Shown one piece after another: positions 1 to 12,900 of a DNA stretch of 64,000 nucleotides. Where the stretch lies: contig CP137686.1 in assembly GCA_037976565.1 (NCBI GenBank), positions 5,242,645-5,306,644 on the forward strand, read 5' to 3'. The notes under the pieces are model-generated. The model saw only the letters and a list, made by a program, of their open reading frames with translations, was not told where the DNA came from and did not search any database. The position numbers and the translations under genes are program-made. How positions within the stretch are numbered: the stretch's first letter is position 1; each line of letters starts with the position of its first letter. This DNA comes from Mesocentrotus franciscanus (Eukaryota > Echinodermata > Echinoidea > Camarodonta > Strongylocentrotidae).

Positions 1-865
1 ATCGGAATACCACCCATAGTGTTTTGACTATGCTTATATAAGCTGATCTCCTCACAAACATGAACCTTATTGATTATGGTTGACGTGTCAGGCAAGTGAT
101 GTACAGGATGTTTTCACTTGAGGAATGCTAATATTGTTAAGTTAGCAGCTCTTTTGTACTTTTTAGACTTTCCAATCTTTTACAATCATCTACATTTGTA
201 TTTATACCTTATTGACACCGACGCCGCCACCAGACTGTCAATAAACCAAACAAGCAATAATGGTACCCCGAATGGCCGAGAATCAGTCAGTTAATTCAGA
301 GTCGGTTTATAATAGATTAGTAACAGGTGACTGCAGTATCACCTCCCCACCAATCACCTATAATAATCATACGTGTACAGCTAGAATGTATAAAGCCAAG
401 CTAAAAAGTCTTAACCCACCTCTCTATGTGTGAGAGTGTCAAAAAGTATGAAGAAAATAAAGAATAACTTTAAACCTCGTACACGGAATCGGGTTCCGGG
501 GTTCCGTGTGGGCTCTGTTTTAAGTGAGCGTGGATGGGTGCATAGTCTACTCACAAGTCGCTTTTATGTTAACTGAGAGAGTATTTTAACTTGCTACATC
601 TCTTTAAGGAAATAGTATTTGAAGGTCATATTTTAAATATACATGTAGTATTAGACGTGGAGCCACTGACATAGGAAACAAATTATTTTGGGGGCGATTG
701 GTACACTTTAAAGTGCTTCTAAGATTGTATACCTTGTTCAAAATCATGATTAATAACAATTAAAGCATTTTAGAATACCAAAATGAAGGAATAATTGAAA
801 AAGGAAAATGATAGAGATCTCATGCAATGATCATCTCAGGGAAAAATGGAATGTAGATACTCACT
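1..865. other. No gene seen
   Basis: AT-rich DNA with only short frames. An AATAAA-like motif occurs near 457. It may be intergenic or the 3' flank of a gene to the left. Confidence 0.4.
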
Positions 866-1110
866 GGATTGTGGTCTTTTGTGGATCACATGGTTCGTGG
901 TTCGAGTCCTCCCGTGGCACTCGTATCCTTTTCAAATCTTATCAAAGACATTTGCCGCTCTTCACCCAGGTGCAGTAAATAAATGGGTACCTGGCAGGTA
1001 TTTATTCCTTGAATGCTGTTAGCCACTAATGGTAGCTGGGCTAAAGCCAGGGTATTAATACTACTTCGTAGGCACCTTGAGCATCCTCTGGGATGGATAC
1101 GTGTGCAATT
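866..1110 (+). mobile_element. tRNA-derived SINE, copy 1
   Basis: It carries a B-box-like GGTTCGAGTCC in a degraded tRNA-like head. A body follows with TTTGCCGCTCTTCACCCAGGT, AAATGGGTACCTGG and GCTAAAGCCAGGGT. The same order of blocks recurs at 8.1, 42.0 and (inverted) 44.7 kb in this window, which defines one SINE family. Confidence 0.7.
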
Positions 1111-1751
1111 AAAATGTAGCTATTGTTTTTATTGTCACTTCTTCCTCTGTAAAAGGAACCAAGCTGTCAAACACATTTTAAGGAATATAATTCTACAATA
1201 TTGAGAAAAAAATATCTGAATGCCAGGCAGTGATATGCTGCAATATATGCTTGTACATGAATATGTAAATGGAAAATGGATATCATATGTATGAGACAGG
1301 TGTTGGTTTTGCTGGGTTGAAATGGGCTCAGATTTTTTGTTGTGATGTTATGTACGATACAGAAAATAAAGATAACAAAATGATAAGCTCTGGACTACTT
1401 GATTGCTTTAGCCGTTTAAATGAAAATGTGAGACTCGTGTGATTGGGGTTGAAATACATGTACCGGTAGGTGGAAAATGAAGCAGAGAATGGGTAACAAG
1501 TGGAATTAAGACTAAACCAATAAATTGTTGACGAGAAGAGAATAATAAATCTTGTGTGTTAGAGAGCCCACAGAGAATTTAGAAATGAAGAGAATGAGAG
1601 ATAGAAAATAAAACTAGAGATACAAGTAAGCAAGGGAAAGGGATTTTGATAAAGAATACATGTAGGACAAATAAGATTTAAAGAGAAAAAATAACTGATA
1701 AAGAGGAATATGAATAAAAAAAGGTGAAAAAAAACATACAAAACTCAATTA

Positions 1752-2235
1752 AAGGGGAATCCGACCTCAATAGCAAACAAATATAATAGATGGTAGAAAA
1801 ATCAGATAAGTACATTAGTGAAAGTTTGAACAAAATCTGATGAAAAATAAGAGTTATAAATTTTTTTTGATACGTATGGGAACTTCAAATTGGCTGAGTT
1901 GGTAATGTCACTGTGATGTAGTGCGTGACAACTTTCCCCATTTGTTCTAATACACAAACTAACTAAATTGTAATTTTTTTCTGAACGTATGACCCGGGAG
2001 TGTCTTTTCTTTCTAGAGGACCTATAGTAATATGCTATCCATAATACATTATGAGTAGTATCCCAAAGGAGAAGGCACTGTGGATAAAAAAACAAATGAA
2101 TAACAGTTTTGTACACAACAAACGGGAGAGTTGTCCTTGAATACGTCACAATCCACTGACCAAATTGCCAATTTGAGATTCGTATAGCTTTAGTGATCTC
2201 ATATTTCAAACATTAATAAGCTCTCTTTAATATCA
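1752..2235. mobile_element. MITE-like element with inverted arms
   Basis: The left part reads AAAATCAGATAA, AAAGTTTGAACAAAATCTGA and AATAAGAGTTATAAA, resembling the arms of the MITE at 26.4-27.1 kb. Near 1875-1910 and 2160-2185 there are inverted matches round CAAATTGGC. It is diverged and the ends are approximate. Confidence 0.5.
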
Positions 2236-2239
2236 TTGA

Positions 2240-3500
2240 ACCGTTTCATTTCAAACTTTTTCCATTCTGTTTCTCCGAATTTTCTGCTATTGATACAATT
2301 GATATTATTACAAAGGTTGGATTACAAGGAGGCAGCGAAAGGAAAGGAGGGTAATGAAACGAAATTACCATGGTGATAGGAAACGGTAAACAGAATGAAA
2401 CGTGATTCAGACAAGGTGGAATAAAATGGAAAATAAAATATACAGCAAAAGAGAAAATTTTAAACACTGAAAGAGAAGAAAATGTTACTTGATATCTGCA
2501 CAACACCCCAATAATAACATGTTTAAGTTGGCTTATTACTTGCTGTCAAGCTTCATTTTAATATACATTACTACATATAATCATTCCTTTGCAAAATACA
2601 CTTCAGGAGCGGTGGGCAGTTATTGACAAATAGTCCATGCGACATACAGTGTAATGATGGTGTGTAAGTCAACCAAAAAAAATCTCTGTAGTAATTAGAA
2701 TATCACAATATATGAGACCAACAGTTTCTTATATGAAGGGAAATATGCTAAGATCGACTTTCCACTGTTCTCTCAAGGGACCTACAAATCATGGTCTCAA
2801 ATCTACAGAATTTTTACATTTTTAAATATCATTGTTGAAGAAAAAAAGATTACTTAAATTTAAGTTTTATTTAAGACTTGGACTCTTTGATTCTAGTGTG
2901 CCTCACTCCCTCTTAATGGAGGAATTTATGGACAAAGGTATGACAACTGTTGTCAACATTACATATCACGTTTGTAAAAAAATAACTCAAGAAACAAAAG
3001 ATCTGCACATGCCACACTTCTGCACATGCCCCTTTCTCTGTGATGCAATAGGCAACCGACTCTGTTGTTGTGACCTCTTATGCCCAACTCACACTATATG
3101 ATCCTCCTGCGATCCAATTTTTGAAGAAATGGTAATAATATTACTATGGAAATCTAACAAGGTTATCTTCTTGATTTGGGTGCTAAATAATGATAATACT
3201 ACTAATAACTGGTATTGTAGTGCATTTGGGACTTCTAGTCAGAATAAAGGCCGAATTGGCTTCAAATGGCAGACAATCGCAATTTGGGTCACTGCCATTC
3301 TGAGCCAATCTCACTTTTCCTCCAAGGAAGCTTGAAAAATCCCTTGAAATTTAGATCTTTAAATTTCATTAATCTGAGACTATTCAGATCCTCGATCAAT
3401 GAAATTGAACAAGGTTGAATATTCACCACAAATGCTACTCCAAATTCTTTTAAAATCTGATCATAGTCAGATCATGTCGTGTACGTCAGGCTTTGAACAG
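2240..3500. other. No gene seen
   Basis: AT-rich intergenic or GTF2F2 3' flanking DNA. There are no repeats or coding signals I can support, apart from the tandem repeat that begins near 3500. Confidence 0.4.
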
Positions 3501-3830
3501 TCTGAAAAGGTGTCTTGTGTCCATTGCCACAACTGCCATTTCTGACAAGACTCTCTGAAGCATGTGGCCAGTAGAAAATTCTTCCTGTTAGTCCATGCTG
3601 CCAATTTGCTATAAGAGAGTGTTAGAATGACCCACATGGCCACCAGATAATGTTTCATTTCACTCTGTCAGTTTGTGTTGCCAATTTGCTAGCTGAGGAT
3701 GGTAAGACGACCCACATGGCCAATGTTGGTCACCATGCAGAGATGTTTTTCATTTTGCTTCCTCAGTCCAGGTTGCCAATTTGCAAGCAGGGAATGCTAG
3801 GAAGTGTCCATCTCATTCTGTTCCGACTTG
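3500..3830. repeat. Degenerate tandem repeat, four units, overlapping the GTF2F2 stop
   Basis: Units of about 75-98 bp each start with (G)TTGCCAATTTGC or a variant and share GACCCACATGGCCA. They begin near 3526, 3597, 3673 and 3772. The last unit covers the stop codon of GTF2F2 at 3797-3799, so the end of the coding region and the 3' UTR share this repeat. Confidence 0.6.
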
Positions 3831-3925
3831 TAATGGCGATACTCTGCTTTCAGCTCCCACATGTACTTGTGTGGCGCCCTCTGGTGGTAGGTTCCTATCT
3901 CTTGTAGCATCTCCTTCAGGTATGG
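3797..3925 (-). CDS. GTF2F2: GTF2F2 coding exon 7 (terminal) with stop codon
   Basis: This exon encodes residues 206-247 and the TAG stop at 3797-3799. It completes the winged helix with YLKEMLQEIG, HKYMWELKAEYRHYK and a short acidic tail ending MDTS. The stop codon region falls inside the last unit of a degenerate tandem repeat that fills the presumed 3' UTR. No clear AATAAA signal was seen close below the stop on this strand. Confidence 0.96.
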   Translation of the reverse strand, partial: PYLKEMLQEIGTYHQRAPHKYMWELKAEYRHYKSEQNEMDTS

Positions 3926-6900
3926 CTGCAGCGAATTAAACAAAGTGATTACAATCAAACATGGAGACTTACTGTAGGATGTGTGTAAATATATCTAGTG
4001 TAATGCGGTAAAGATATGAGGAAATTAGATATTGCTGAATATAAGAATACCAAAAATCAATCCATATCCTGTTTGTCAACCTAGGTGCTTGTAAATTCAA
4101 AGTTATGCGACTGCTTCAGTTCACATTTATAACATGTACAGTCAAACCTTCTCTAGCGATGTATATGTAAATGTATAGAAAGACCACCGGTCTATTTTAA
4201 CCAAGTTTTTTTAAAACCAAACCATGATGTATATTCCTTTCTTGTAAGTTTGTTTAAACTGATTATCAACCGTGCCCTGCACACGTCAACATATTTTGTT
4301 TTATTTAACATTCGGATATGAAAATAAATGAAAATAAATGAAATCTCAACATGGTATTTGTGCAAAGTTGTTTGCTATCCTTTTGTTTGAGTCATCCACT
4401 CACCACAGGTTGTTGTGTTATCCTACAGAGGTCCTTTAGTTGGTAGAACTGGTGAGTCTCAAACGCTGAGAACAAAATGTCCATCAATTTCTCCTTCTCC
4501 AGGCGAGGCTTCTTCCCTTCCTCCTTCTTCTTTTTCTCATAGGCAGCCTGAAAAGGGGAGTGAGAGAGAGGGTTAGGTTAAGAAAGATTCAATCATTTAA
4601 ATGAGAGGATGGAGGGGGAGGGAGAGGGAGAGAGAGAGAGGGAGAAGGAGAGAGAGAGAAAGATAGAGAGAGAGAGAGAGGGGGAGGGGGAGAGAGAGAG
4701 AGGGAGAGAGATGGAGAGTGAGAGAGGGATATGGAGAGGGAGAGAGAGCAAGCAAGAGAGAGAGAGAGAGAGAGAGAGAGATAGCTAGAGAGAAGTTAAA
4801 CGGACAGAGAATCTTTGCACAATGAATCAAATATCTCCTGAAAGATCATCTACTGTTGAGTCTCGTTATGTTTCAGAAAAGAAAAAAAATCATTACCTAT
4901 CAATCCACTTAAATTATAAGAAAAGAAATCCACAAACTAAATATACAAGGGTCTTCACTCATATACATTCAATAAAAGTATGATCATAATCCAGATATAC
5001 CTATATTCCATTTCATGAATCGGAAGACAGACAACGGTAATAAAAATCATTAATATTGCTTTAATACAAGAAAATGAAAAAAGAAAAGGGGAAAGGAGTG
5101 AAAGTTTACAAGAGAAGGAAATATACTTACGAGTTCTTTATGTTTTGAGATGGGTTTGTACGCGTTGACAGGTCTGTCTTTGATCTGTTGTGTGACCTTG
5201 GTTGGTTTGTGTGCGAGCTCTATCTGCTTCCTGTAAGGTCATTTCATTCAATGAACACAAATCAGTTTAACATTGAACAGAATTCAATAAAATATGCAAT
5301 GCAATAAAGAAAAAGGGGTTACTATGTGATGTTCACTAAGATACAGTGACAGTCACGCATTGAATGGAATACAATGATGAAGAATACAATCAAATATTCT
5401 TCTTCTTCTTCTTCTTCCATTGGAGTACATCACTCTTACAGAGTATTGTCGCACTTTTCAATGTAATACAGAATTAAAAATGTCATGCTACATTCATAAT
5501 ACAGATTAAAAAGGTTAATTGAAAGCAATACCATCAAATATAATGTTCCATAAACCAAATTCTATCCGTGTAAATACTTCTGAGCAATTTCGTTAAAATA
5601 CAATTTTTTAAATCTCATCATGGATTGTTTCTTCATTTTATGCTCCATATGACTATTTGGAGAAAGGCCAGTAAGGTAATACAGTGGAACCTCAGTATAA
5701 AAAGCTCTGATATAACAAGGTATCTGTTATAACAAGGTGATTTTGCTGGTCCCAGTTCTTTACATTCTTTAGTTATTTTACCCTGATATAACAAGATTCC
5801 TGATATAACCAGGTAATTTCCTTGGTCCCAGTTTCTATTGTAACAATGTCTTAATTTTCAAGCACATCAGCATTCATTTTCAAGAAAGAAAATGAATATA
5901 AAGGTAAATTTTTCGGAATGTTTTTGATGAAGAATAAATTATGTTCTACAAGAAACATACCTTTTCATCAGCATATATGAATCACTTCCGACAGGTCTGC
6001 ACTCCAATCGCTCCACAACCTTTCCCTCCACAGATAATTTATCTTCCAGTATCAAAAAGAAAATAAAACATGTGGGAAAAGAAAAGAACAAAAATAATTT
6101 ACAAAATACATTCTTTCCATAATCCGGTCTCTGCAATTTCTAATATTGATGAATATCATCACATTTATGAATACTGCTTTTGTGTCATACATTCAAGTAC
6201 CAGTAATAGATAATAATGATATACAAGTCACATGACTTCTTGATTGTATAACTGCTGACAACACTGACAAAGTCTGAAATATTTAATTTTAGATGCACAT
6301 GCTAAGTTACAATGAGAGTTACATCCGGCTAAGTAATTGTTTTTATATACCTGGGTGGAGAGAAGCAATTCAGATCAAATACCTTGGTCAAGGACACAAG
6401 TGCAGTAACACGGCCCATACTGATATCATGACCCCCGCATCTCCAGTAGTGTTGAAACCAACCAACGACACAACTTCACATGTATTCCCTGGGGAGTGTT
6501 TCACAAAGAATAAGATCGACTTTAAGTTGGACTTAACTATGGCAGGCCGTTCATGCCACTGTTTGCTCTCATCATTATGATCTTTAGATAATATTTTTTC
6601 CTTCAATATTGAATTATCAAACCAGAACGTCAATGACGTAGCGCTCATCCGCATCTCGCAACAACAAATATCGTAAATTTTATGTGGTACACTTTTGAAC
6701 TGGTCAAAAAATAAAAATTTGATGCCCTGGAAGGGACATAATTTCATTTAGCTGTACAAGATTAAATAGAAACTAAAGGAAATGGAATGAAAATTGGTTG
6801 AAAAAGCAATTTTTGTTATTTTGGAATAAATTTGCATAAATTACAATTAATTAATGGAGAACAATTTTAAAATTCTGTGTAGAAGTTTAGTGTACCAAAG

Positions 6901-9900
6901 TAAGCTCTACCAGATAAAGCAAACCAAATCAAAATCGGTCAAGAAATGAGGAGAAGAAGCAATTTTTGTTATTTTTGGAATAAATTTGCATAAATTACCA
7001 TAATTAATTAATGGAGACCAATTTTAAAATTCTGTGTAGAAGTTTAGTGTACCAAAGTAAGCTCTACCAGATAAAGCAAACCAAATCAAAATCGGTCGAG
7101 AAATGAAGGAGAAGAAGCATTTTTTGTGATTTCGAATAAATTTGCATAAATTAGCATAGATAATTAATGGAGAACAATTTTAAAATTCTGTGTAGAAGTT
7201 TAGTGTACCAAAGTAAGCTCTACCAGATAAAGCAAACCAAATCAAAATCGGTCAAGAAATGAGGGAGAAGAAGCAATTTTTGTTATTTTTGGAATAAATT
7301 TGCATAAATTACCATAATTAATTAATGGAGACCAATTTTAAAATTCTGTGTAGAAGTTTAGTGTACCAAAGTAAGCTCTACCAGATAAAGCAAACCAAAT
7401 CAAAATCGGTCGAGAAATGAAGGAGAAGAAGCATTTTTTGTGATTTCGAATAAATTTGCATAAATTAGCATAGATAATTAATGGAGAACAATTTTAAAAT
7501 TCTGTGTAGAAGTTTAGTGTACCAAAGTTAGCTCTACCAGATAAAGCAAACCAAATCAAAATCGGTCAAGAAATGAGGGAGAAGAAGCAATTTTTGTTAT
7601 TTTTGGAATAAATTTGCATAAATTACCATAATTAATTAATGGAGAACAATTTTTAAATTCTGTGTAGAAGTTTAGTATACCAAAGTTAGCTCTACCAGAT
7701 AAAGCAAACCAAATCAAAATCGGGCCGGATGAGCTAAAAAATGTAAATTCTGTAGATTTGTGACCAAGATTTGTACGTCCCTTGAGAGACCAATGCCAGT
7801 AAACGGTGAGAGCAAACAGTAGCATGAACGGCCTGCCATAGTTAAGTCCAACTTAAAGTCGATCTTAGTCTTTGTGAAACACCCCCCTGGCTTACTAACC
7901 CACTTTGGTTACCCACCTGTAGTCCCCGTTGAGTAAACCATCATGGTGCCAGGCAGGGCGCTCATCACTTGCAATTTATGTTCTACCGGTATATCGGGAT
8001 CATCGGGGGTCAGTTTGGTCTTCGCTACACGTTCATCCATTACAAGCGAGATGTCAGGCTTACCAAACTTTCTACAGGTTTGGATAACAAAAAGACATAG
8101 AGGTGTTGTGGTCTAATAGGTAAGTCACCAGACTGTGGATCACAAGGTACAGGGTTCAAATCCCTGCCCGCATCCTTTTGAAAAAACATTAATCAACAAC
8201 AGTTGGCACACTATACCCAGGTGTATGAAGTGGATACCTGGTGGAATGACCATCCCTTGACATGCAAAGATAATGGTTGCCAGAGCTAAAGCCAGATTAC
8301 TGAATTCCAAAGCCCTTTGGAATCACATGGGGATGCTATATAATAATGCGAACAAGTGAATGGTTTTATATCATTATACAGGAGTAGTGATGAAATCAAA
8401 GACTTGCTTTATTATGTCTTAGTTTTGTCTCTATGCCATGACCATATATCATGCTTAATGAAGATAAATAACACTTACTTCATGGTCTTAGTCTTGGGAC
8501 CTATGGTCTTGACTACATACATTGTAGTTCATAAATCTAGGCAATGTCTCTCAAAGGAGTATATACTCTACAATTCCTTTTCATCCTTGATTTCTTTTAA
8601 ACTTTTTTAAGGAGCTCCTTCCTTTACAGTTATCCTCAAATATACTGTTAATATATTATTTTAAAGTAAATAAATTCATTATTCTAATAACAAAACATTT
8701 TGAATGAAATGTTTAGATATTGGGTGTTTACAACACATGCTTTAATCTGTTACTTTTCATCTTTTGTTACTGACAGTCTCTCTTTCAATTTTCTTCTCAT
8801 GTATAGCCAAGTTTGAGGAAAGTTTTGCAAATGCAATTTGGTGTCAAAAGTCAAAACTGTAAACTATCTTTCTTAGCAATCCCTTTTCTTACTTTCCGAT
8901 TCGTATCTTCCCGATGTGGCCATTCTTGTCAGATTTCTCCCATCTCTGTGCAACATACTTTGGAACCTGAAAAGAGGAATAATTGATAATTCCTTTCAGT
9001 ATTTGAATAGATGATCAGATTTATCATGATTACAACAACAAAAATAATAATAAATAATCTTTGATTTGTATAAAATTTCATTTGACATTATTAGACCAAG
9101 AAAGATGATCTTTTTAGTTTTACAATTTGATAAAAAAAGCATCTTAATAATTTTTTTAAAAATGATTATCTAACATTAACTTGTTATTAACAAATCAACG
9201 TTACATTTTTTTTGTAAAAGTGTAGTTCTGCTCAAGTAATACTGCAGGTTTAACCAGGTTTAGACAGAAACAACCATCAATATCAGAGACTGAATCTTTC
9301 AGTCTAACTGCAGGTTTAACTTAATCAATTGAATAGACCCTAATATTAATAAAATAATAAAAACATCTGACATTGCATAATCTTATATTGACAGAGGATG
9401 AGCACGTAGAACTTTAGCTTACAGCGGCAATACAGCCAGCGCATGCGCATTACGTTCCTCCCGTCTCAGCTCATTTTCGTAATTTGGCGCCTAGCCGAGC
9501 CGACATGGGCCCTTTAGATTGGCTATCGCTGGCTCCCATAGGCTCTATGTTATAAGACATTGGTGCGAGGAGGTAGCTTGCAATTTTCCGCTTTTACGGA
9601 TACCAAAATTATGATATTCCAGTCAAATCTTCTATTTGTTACAATTTTTTCAGCGTCCTTGAAAAGTTAAGTACTTCACTTAAGTTTAAGTTAAGTTTGA
9701 ACTAGATGGAACTTCAACTGCGCGCAGTCGAAAATGATGCCTCCGCCATAGAGCAATTTTACAAACCAAAATGGAAGCAATTTTTAAAATTCAAGTTTGA
9801 TTGTAATCCATCTGTTGGTTCTAATGATAACGCGATCACGAGCTATTTTGAGATACATAATGAGCCCTGTGACCTTTGACCTCGTGACCCCAAATCTAAT

Positions 9901-12900
9901 CAGTTCATTGACTCTGCAAGATACATACATGACCCAAGTTTGGCGGTAATCCATCAATCGGTTCTTGAGATAACGTGATCACAAGCTATTTTGCATACAT
10001 AATGAGCCCTGTGACCTTAGACCTTTGACCTCGTGACCCCAAAATCTAATCAGTTCATTGCTCTGCAAGATACATACATGGCCCAAGTTTGGCGGTAATC
10101 CATCAATCGGTTCTTGAGATAAAGTGATCACGAGCTATTTTTGCATACATAATGAGCCGTGACCTTTGACCTTTGACCTTTGACCTCGTGACCCCAAAAT
10201 CTAATCAGTTCATTAGCTCTGCAAGATACATACATGACCCAAGTTTGGCGGTAATCCATCAATCGGTTCTTGAGATAACGCGATCACAAACTATTTTTGC
10301 ATACATAATGGGCCCTGTGACCTTTGACCTTGACCTCGTGACCCCAAAATCTAATCACTTCATTAGCTCTGCAAGATACATACATGACCCGAGTTTGGCG
10401 GTAATCCATCAATTGGTTCTTGAGATAACGCGATCACGAGAACGGGACGTACGTACATACGTACGGACGGACGGACAACCAGAAAACATAATGCCTCCGG
10501 CTACGTTGTAGCGGAGGCATAAAAATTCTCATTTTCGTCATATTTAAGGTACAAACTTGCAGGTTGTACTGAAATGTTCGTTGATTTTTCCATTTTATGT
10601 TTGTACCTATGCTGAGTGAGCGTCACCTATGTGTGAAATGCGTCACCTGTTTAAAGCACGACATGTCAGTTCGTTATGTAATGTTACGTAAAAAGTTGTA
10701 TTGACATTGCACTTGGCCTTGCGCGCTAATTGCTTAAGCTTACGTAAGTGGGGGCCCTCTATCACTTTAATTCGAAACAGCTGGAGCGTATCAGCCAATC
10801 AGAGCGTGTAAACTCACTGTACAGCGCGGAATACGAATAGTTCTACGTGATGAGGTCAACAATAATGAGTTCTTGATTGATGAAATTGTTTCGTTGCCCC
10901 CACTGGGACTGAGTGACCACCTTGGGCTTTGTTTCACTATCACCTTATCCACTCCAGAAGCAGACAGACGACCTCCAAAGTTTCAATACAACATTGGACG
11001 ATATGATGACATTTGTGAGGAGCTTGAGGAAGTCAAGTGGGAAGAGACTATGAAGGATATGGATACTGAACAGGCCTGGTCGTTCTTTCACACAACCTTG
11101 ACAGAAAAGATGATGAAATGCATCCCACGCTCTGCCTCACGGCGACGAAAGAAAAAGCACTGTTGGATGAACAAACAAGCACTCAAACTGCAAGCACAGA
11201 AGCATCGTGCTTGGCGACAAGCCCTGACTACCAAGCACCCAGCAGACATATCAAGAGCTAGAAGACTAGCAAAGACACTCCAATGTTTCACAAAAGAGCT
11301 GCGCAGTAACTTTGAAAGGGATCTTGCAAAGAATGTGAAGACAAATCCAAAAGCATTCTGGAGATATGCTACAGACAGTCTGAAAACAAGAGGTGGGCTA
11401 CCCGACCTCAGAAAGACAGATGGAACCTTCACTACATCAGATGAAGAGAAAGCGGATATCTTGAACGCTTTCTTTGAGACAACCTTCACTGACGAGGACA
11501 CTTCTTCTATACCAGTTCTGGAATCTAGGCAACCTTCTGAATGCTTATCAGCACTTGACATTACTCCAGAAGAAGTACATCGCAAACTTAGTTTGCTTTC
11601 CAAGTTCAAAAGTGCTGGACCGGATGGTATCCATCCCTGTGTTTTACATGAGACTGCAGCATCAGTGTGTATTCCATTGGCCATCATCTTCACCAAGTCA
11701 TTTCAAGAGGGCAAGCTTCCCTCAGCATGGAAAATAAGTCATGTTGTTCCTGTGCACAAGAAGGGAGCAAGTTGGATGCTAACAACTACCGCCCAATAAG
11801 CCTGACATCAGTTCCCAGTAAGATTATGGAATCTTTCATCAGAGATAAAGTGGTTGAACATCTGATGTCATATGATCTTATCAGTGATTCTCAGCATGGA
11901 TTTGTCCCAGGTAGATCATGTGTTACACAACTGCTCCACACTCTTGAGGAATGGACTGCCTGGCTAGATCAAGGAGAAAAAGTTGATGTTGTCTACCTAG
12001 ACTTTCAAAAGGCATTTGACAGCATGCCCCACCAACGGCTGTTGTCAAAACTTGATGCTTACAAGATCCAAGGGAACTTCAAAACATGGATTGCGGATTT
12101 CCTTCATGACAGAACACAGAGGGTGGTGGTAAACAATGCCAGATCTCAGTGGTGCAAGGTGAAGAGCGGGTGCCCCAGGGCAGCGTACTCGGCCCGACAC
12201 TGTTTGTTCTGTACATCAACGATCTCCCTGAGGTGTTGGACTCCACTGTAAGAATTTACGCAGATGACACCAAGGCTTACTCCTGCGTCTCTACTCCTGA
12301 CCAACGCAAACTTCTCCAAGCTGACCTGCGCTCATTGACAGACTGGTCCACAAATTGGCAACTCCAGTTTAATGCAAGAAAATGCTGTGTTTTACATCTG
12401 GGATCTGGAGTCTGTCAGGAGTACAGTAGTACGGGAGCCAGGGGGGGTCAACCTAGCTGGAAGGGAAACCAATTTTCATATGCACAGATGTAAAGATCGC
12501 ATAGCTCCATATAACAAATCGACCGTCTGGCATGTTCTAAGTGGTGGGTGTGGCCAGGGGGAGCCCCTCCCCAAAAAGCGGCCCTTTGACGACAAATTAG
12601 TATTTTGTAAATAATATTGTAAGGAAACCTTGAACCACCATGAGTTTGGTGTCATATGAAAGAAAATTAAATTATCTACATTTTGATACCTATTTCAACG
12701 AAATTAAGATTAATTTACATAGCAAATTTAAGTTAAAAACATGATTTTTGGTGATTTTTTCGAAATATTGAATTTTATCAAAAAGATTATTTTCCATATA
12801 TCAAAATTGGAGAGGTGCATTTTTCATAACTTTCCAGGAATTTGCTTATGTACAATGACAATATCCTGTGCGAGGGAGAGGCTTATATATCTTTTCAATA

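Noticed and set aside
12372..12614. Protein-like frame REPGGVNLAGRETNFH, also present in inverted form at 17053-17250
   Set aside because: It is the terminal repeat of the foldback element read in one frame; differences between the copies do not preserve codons.
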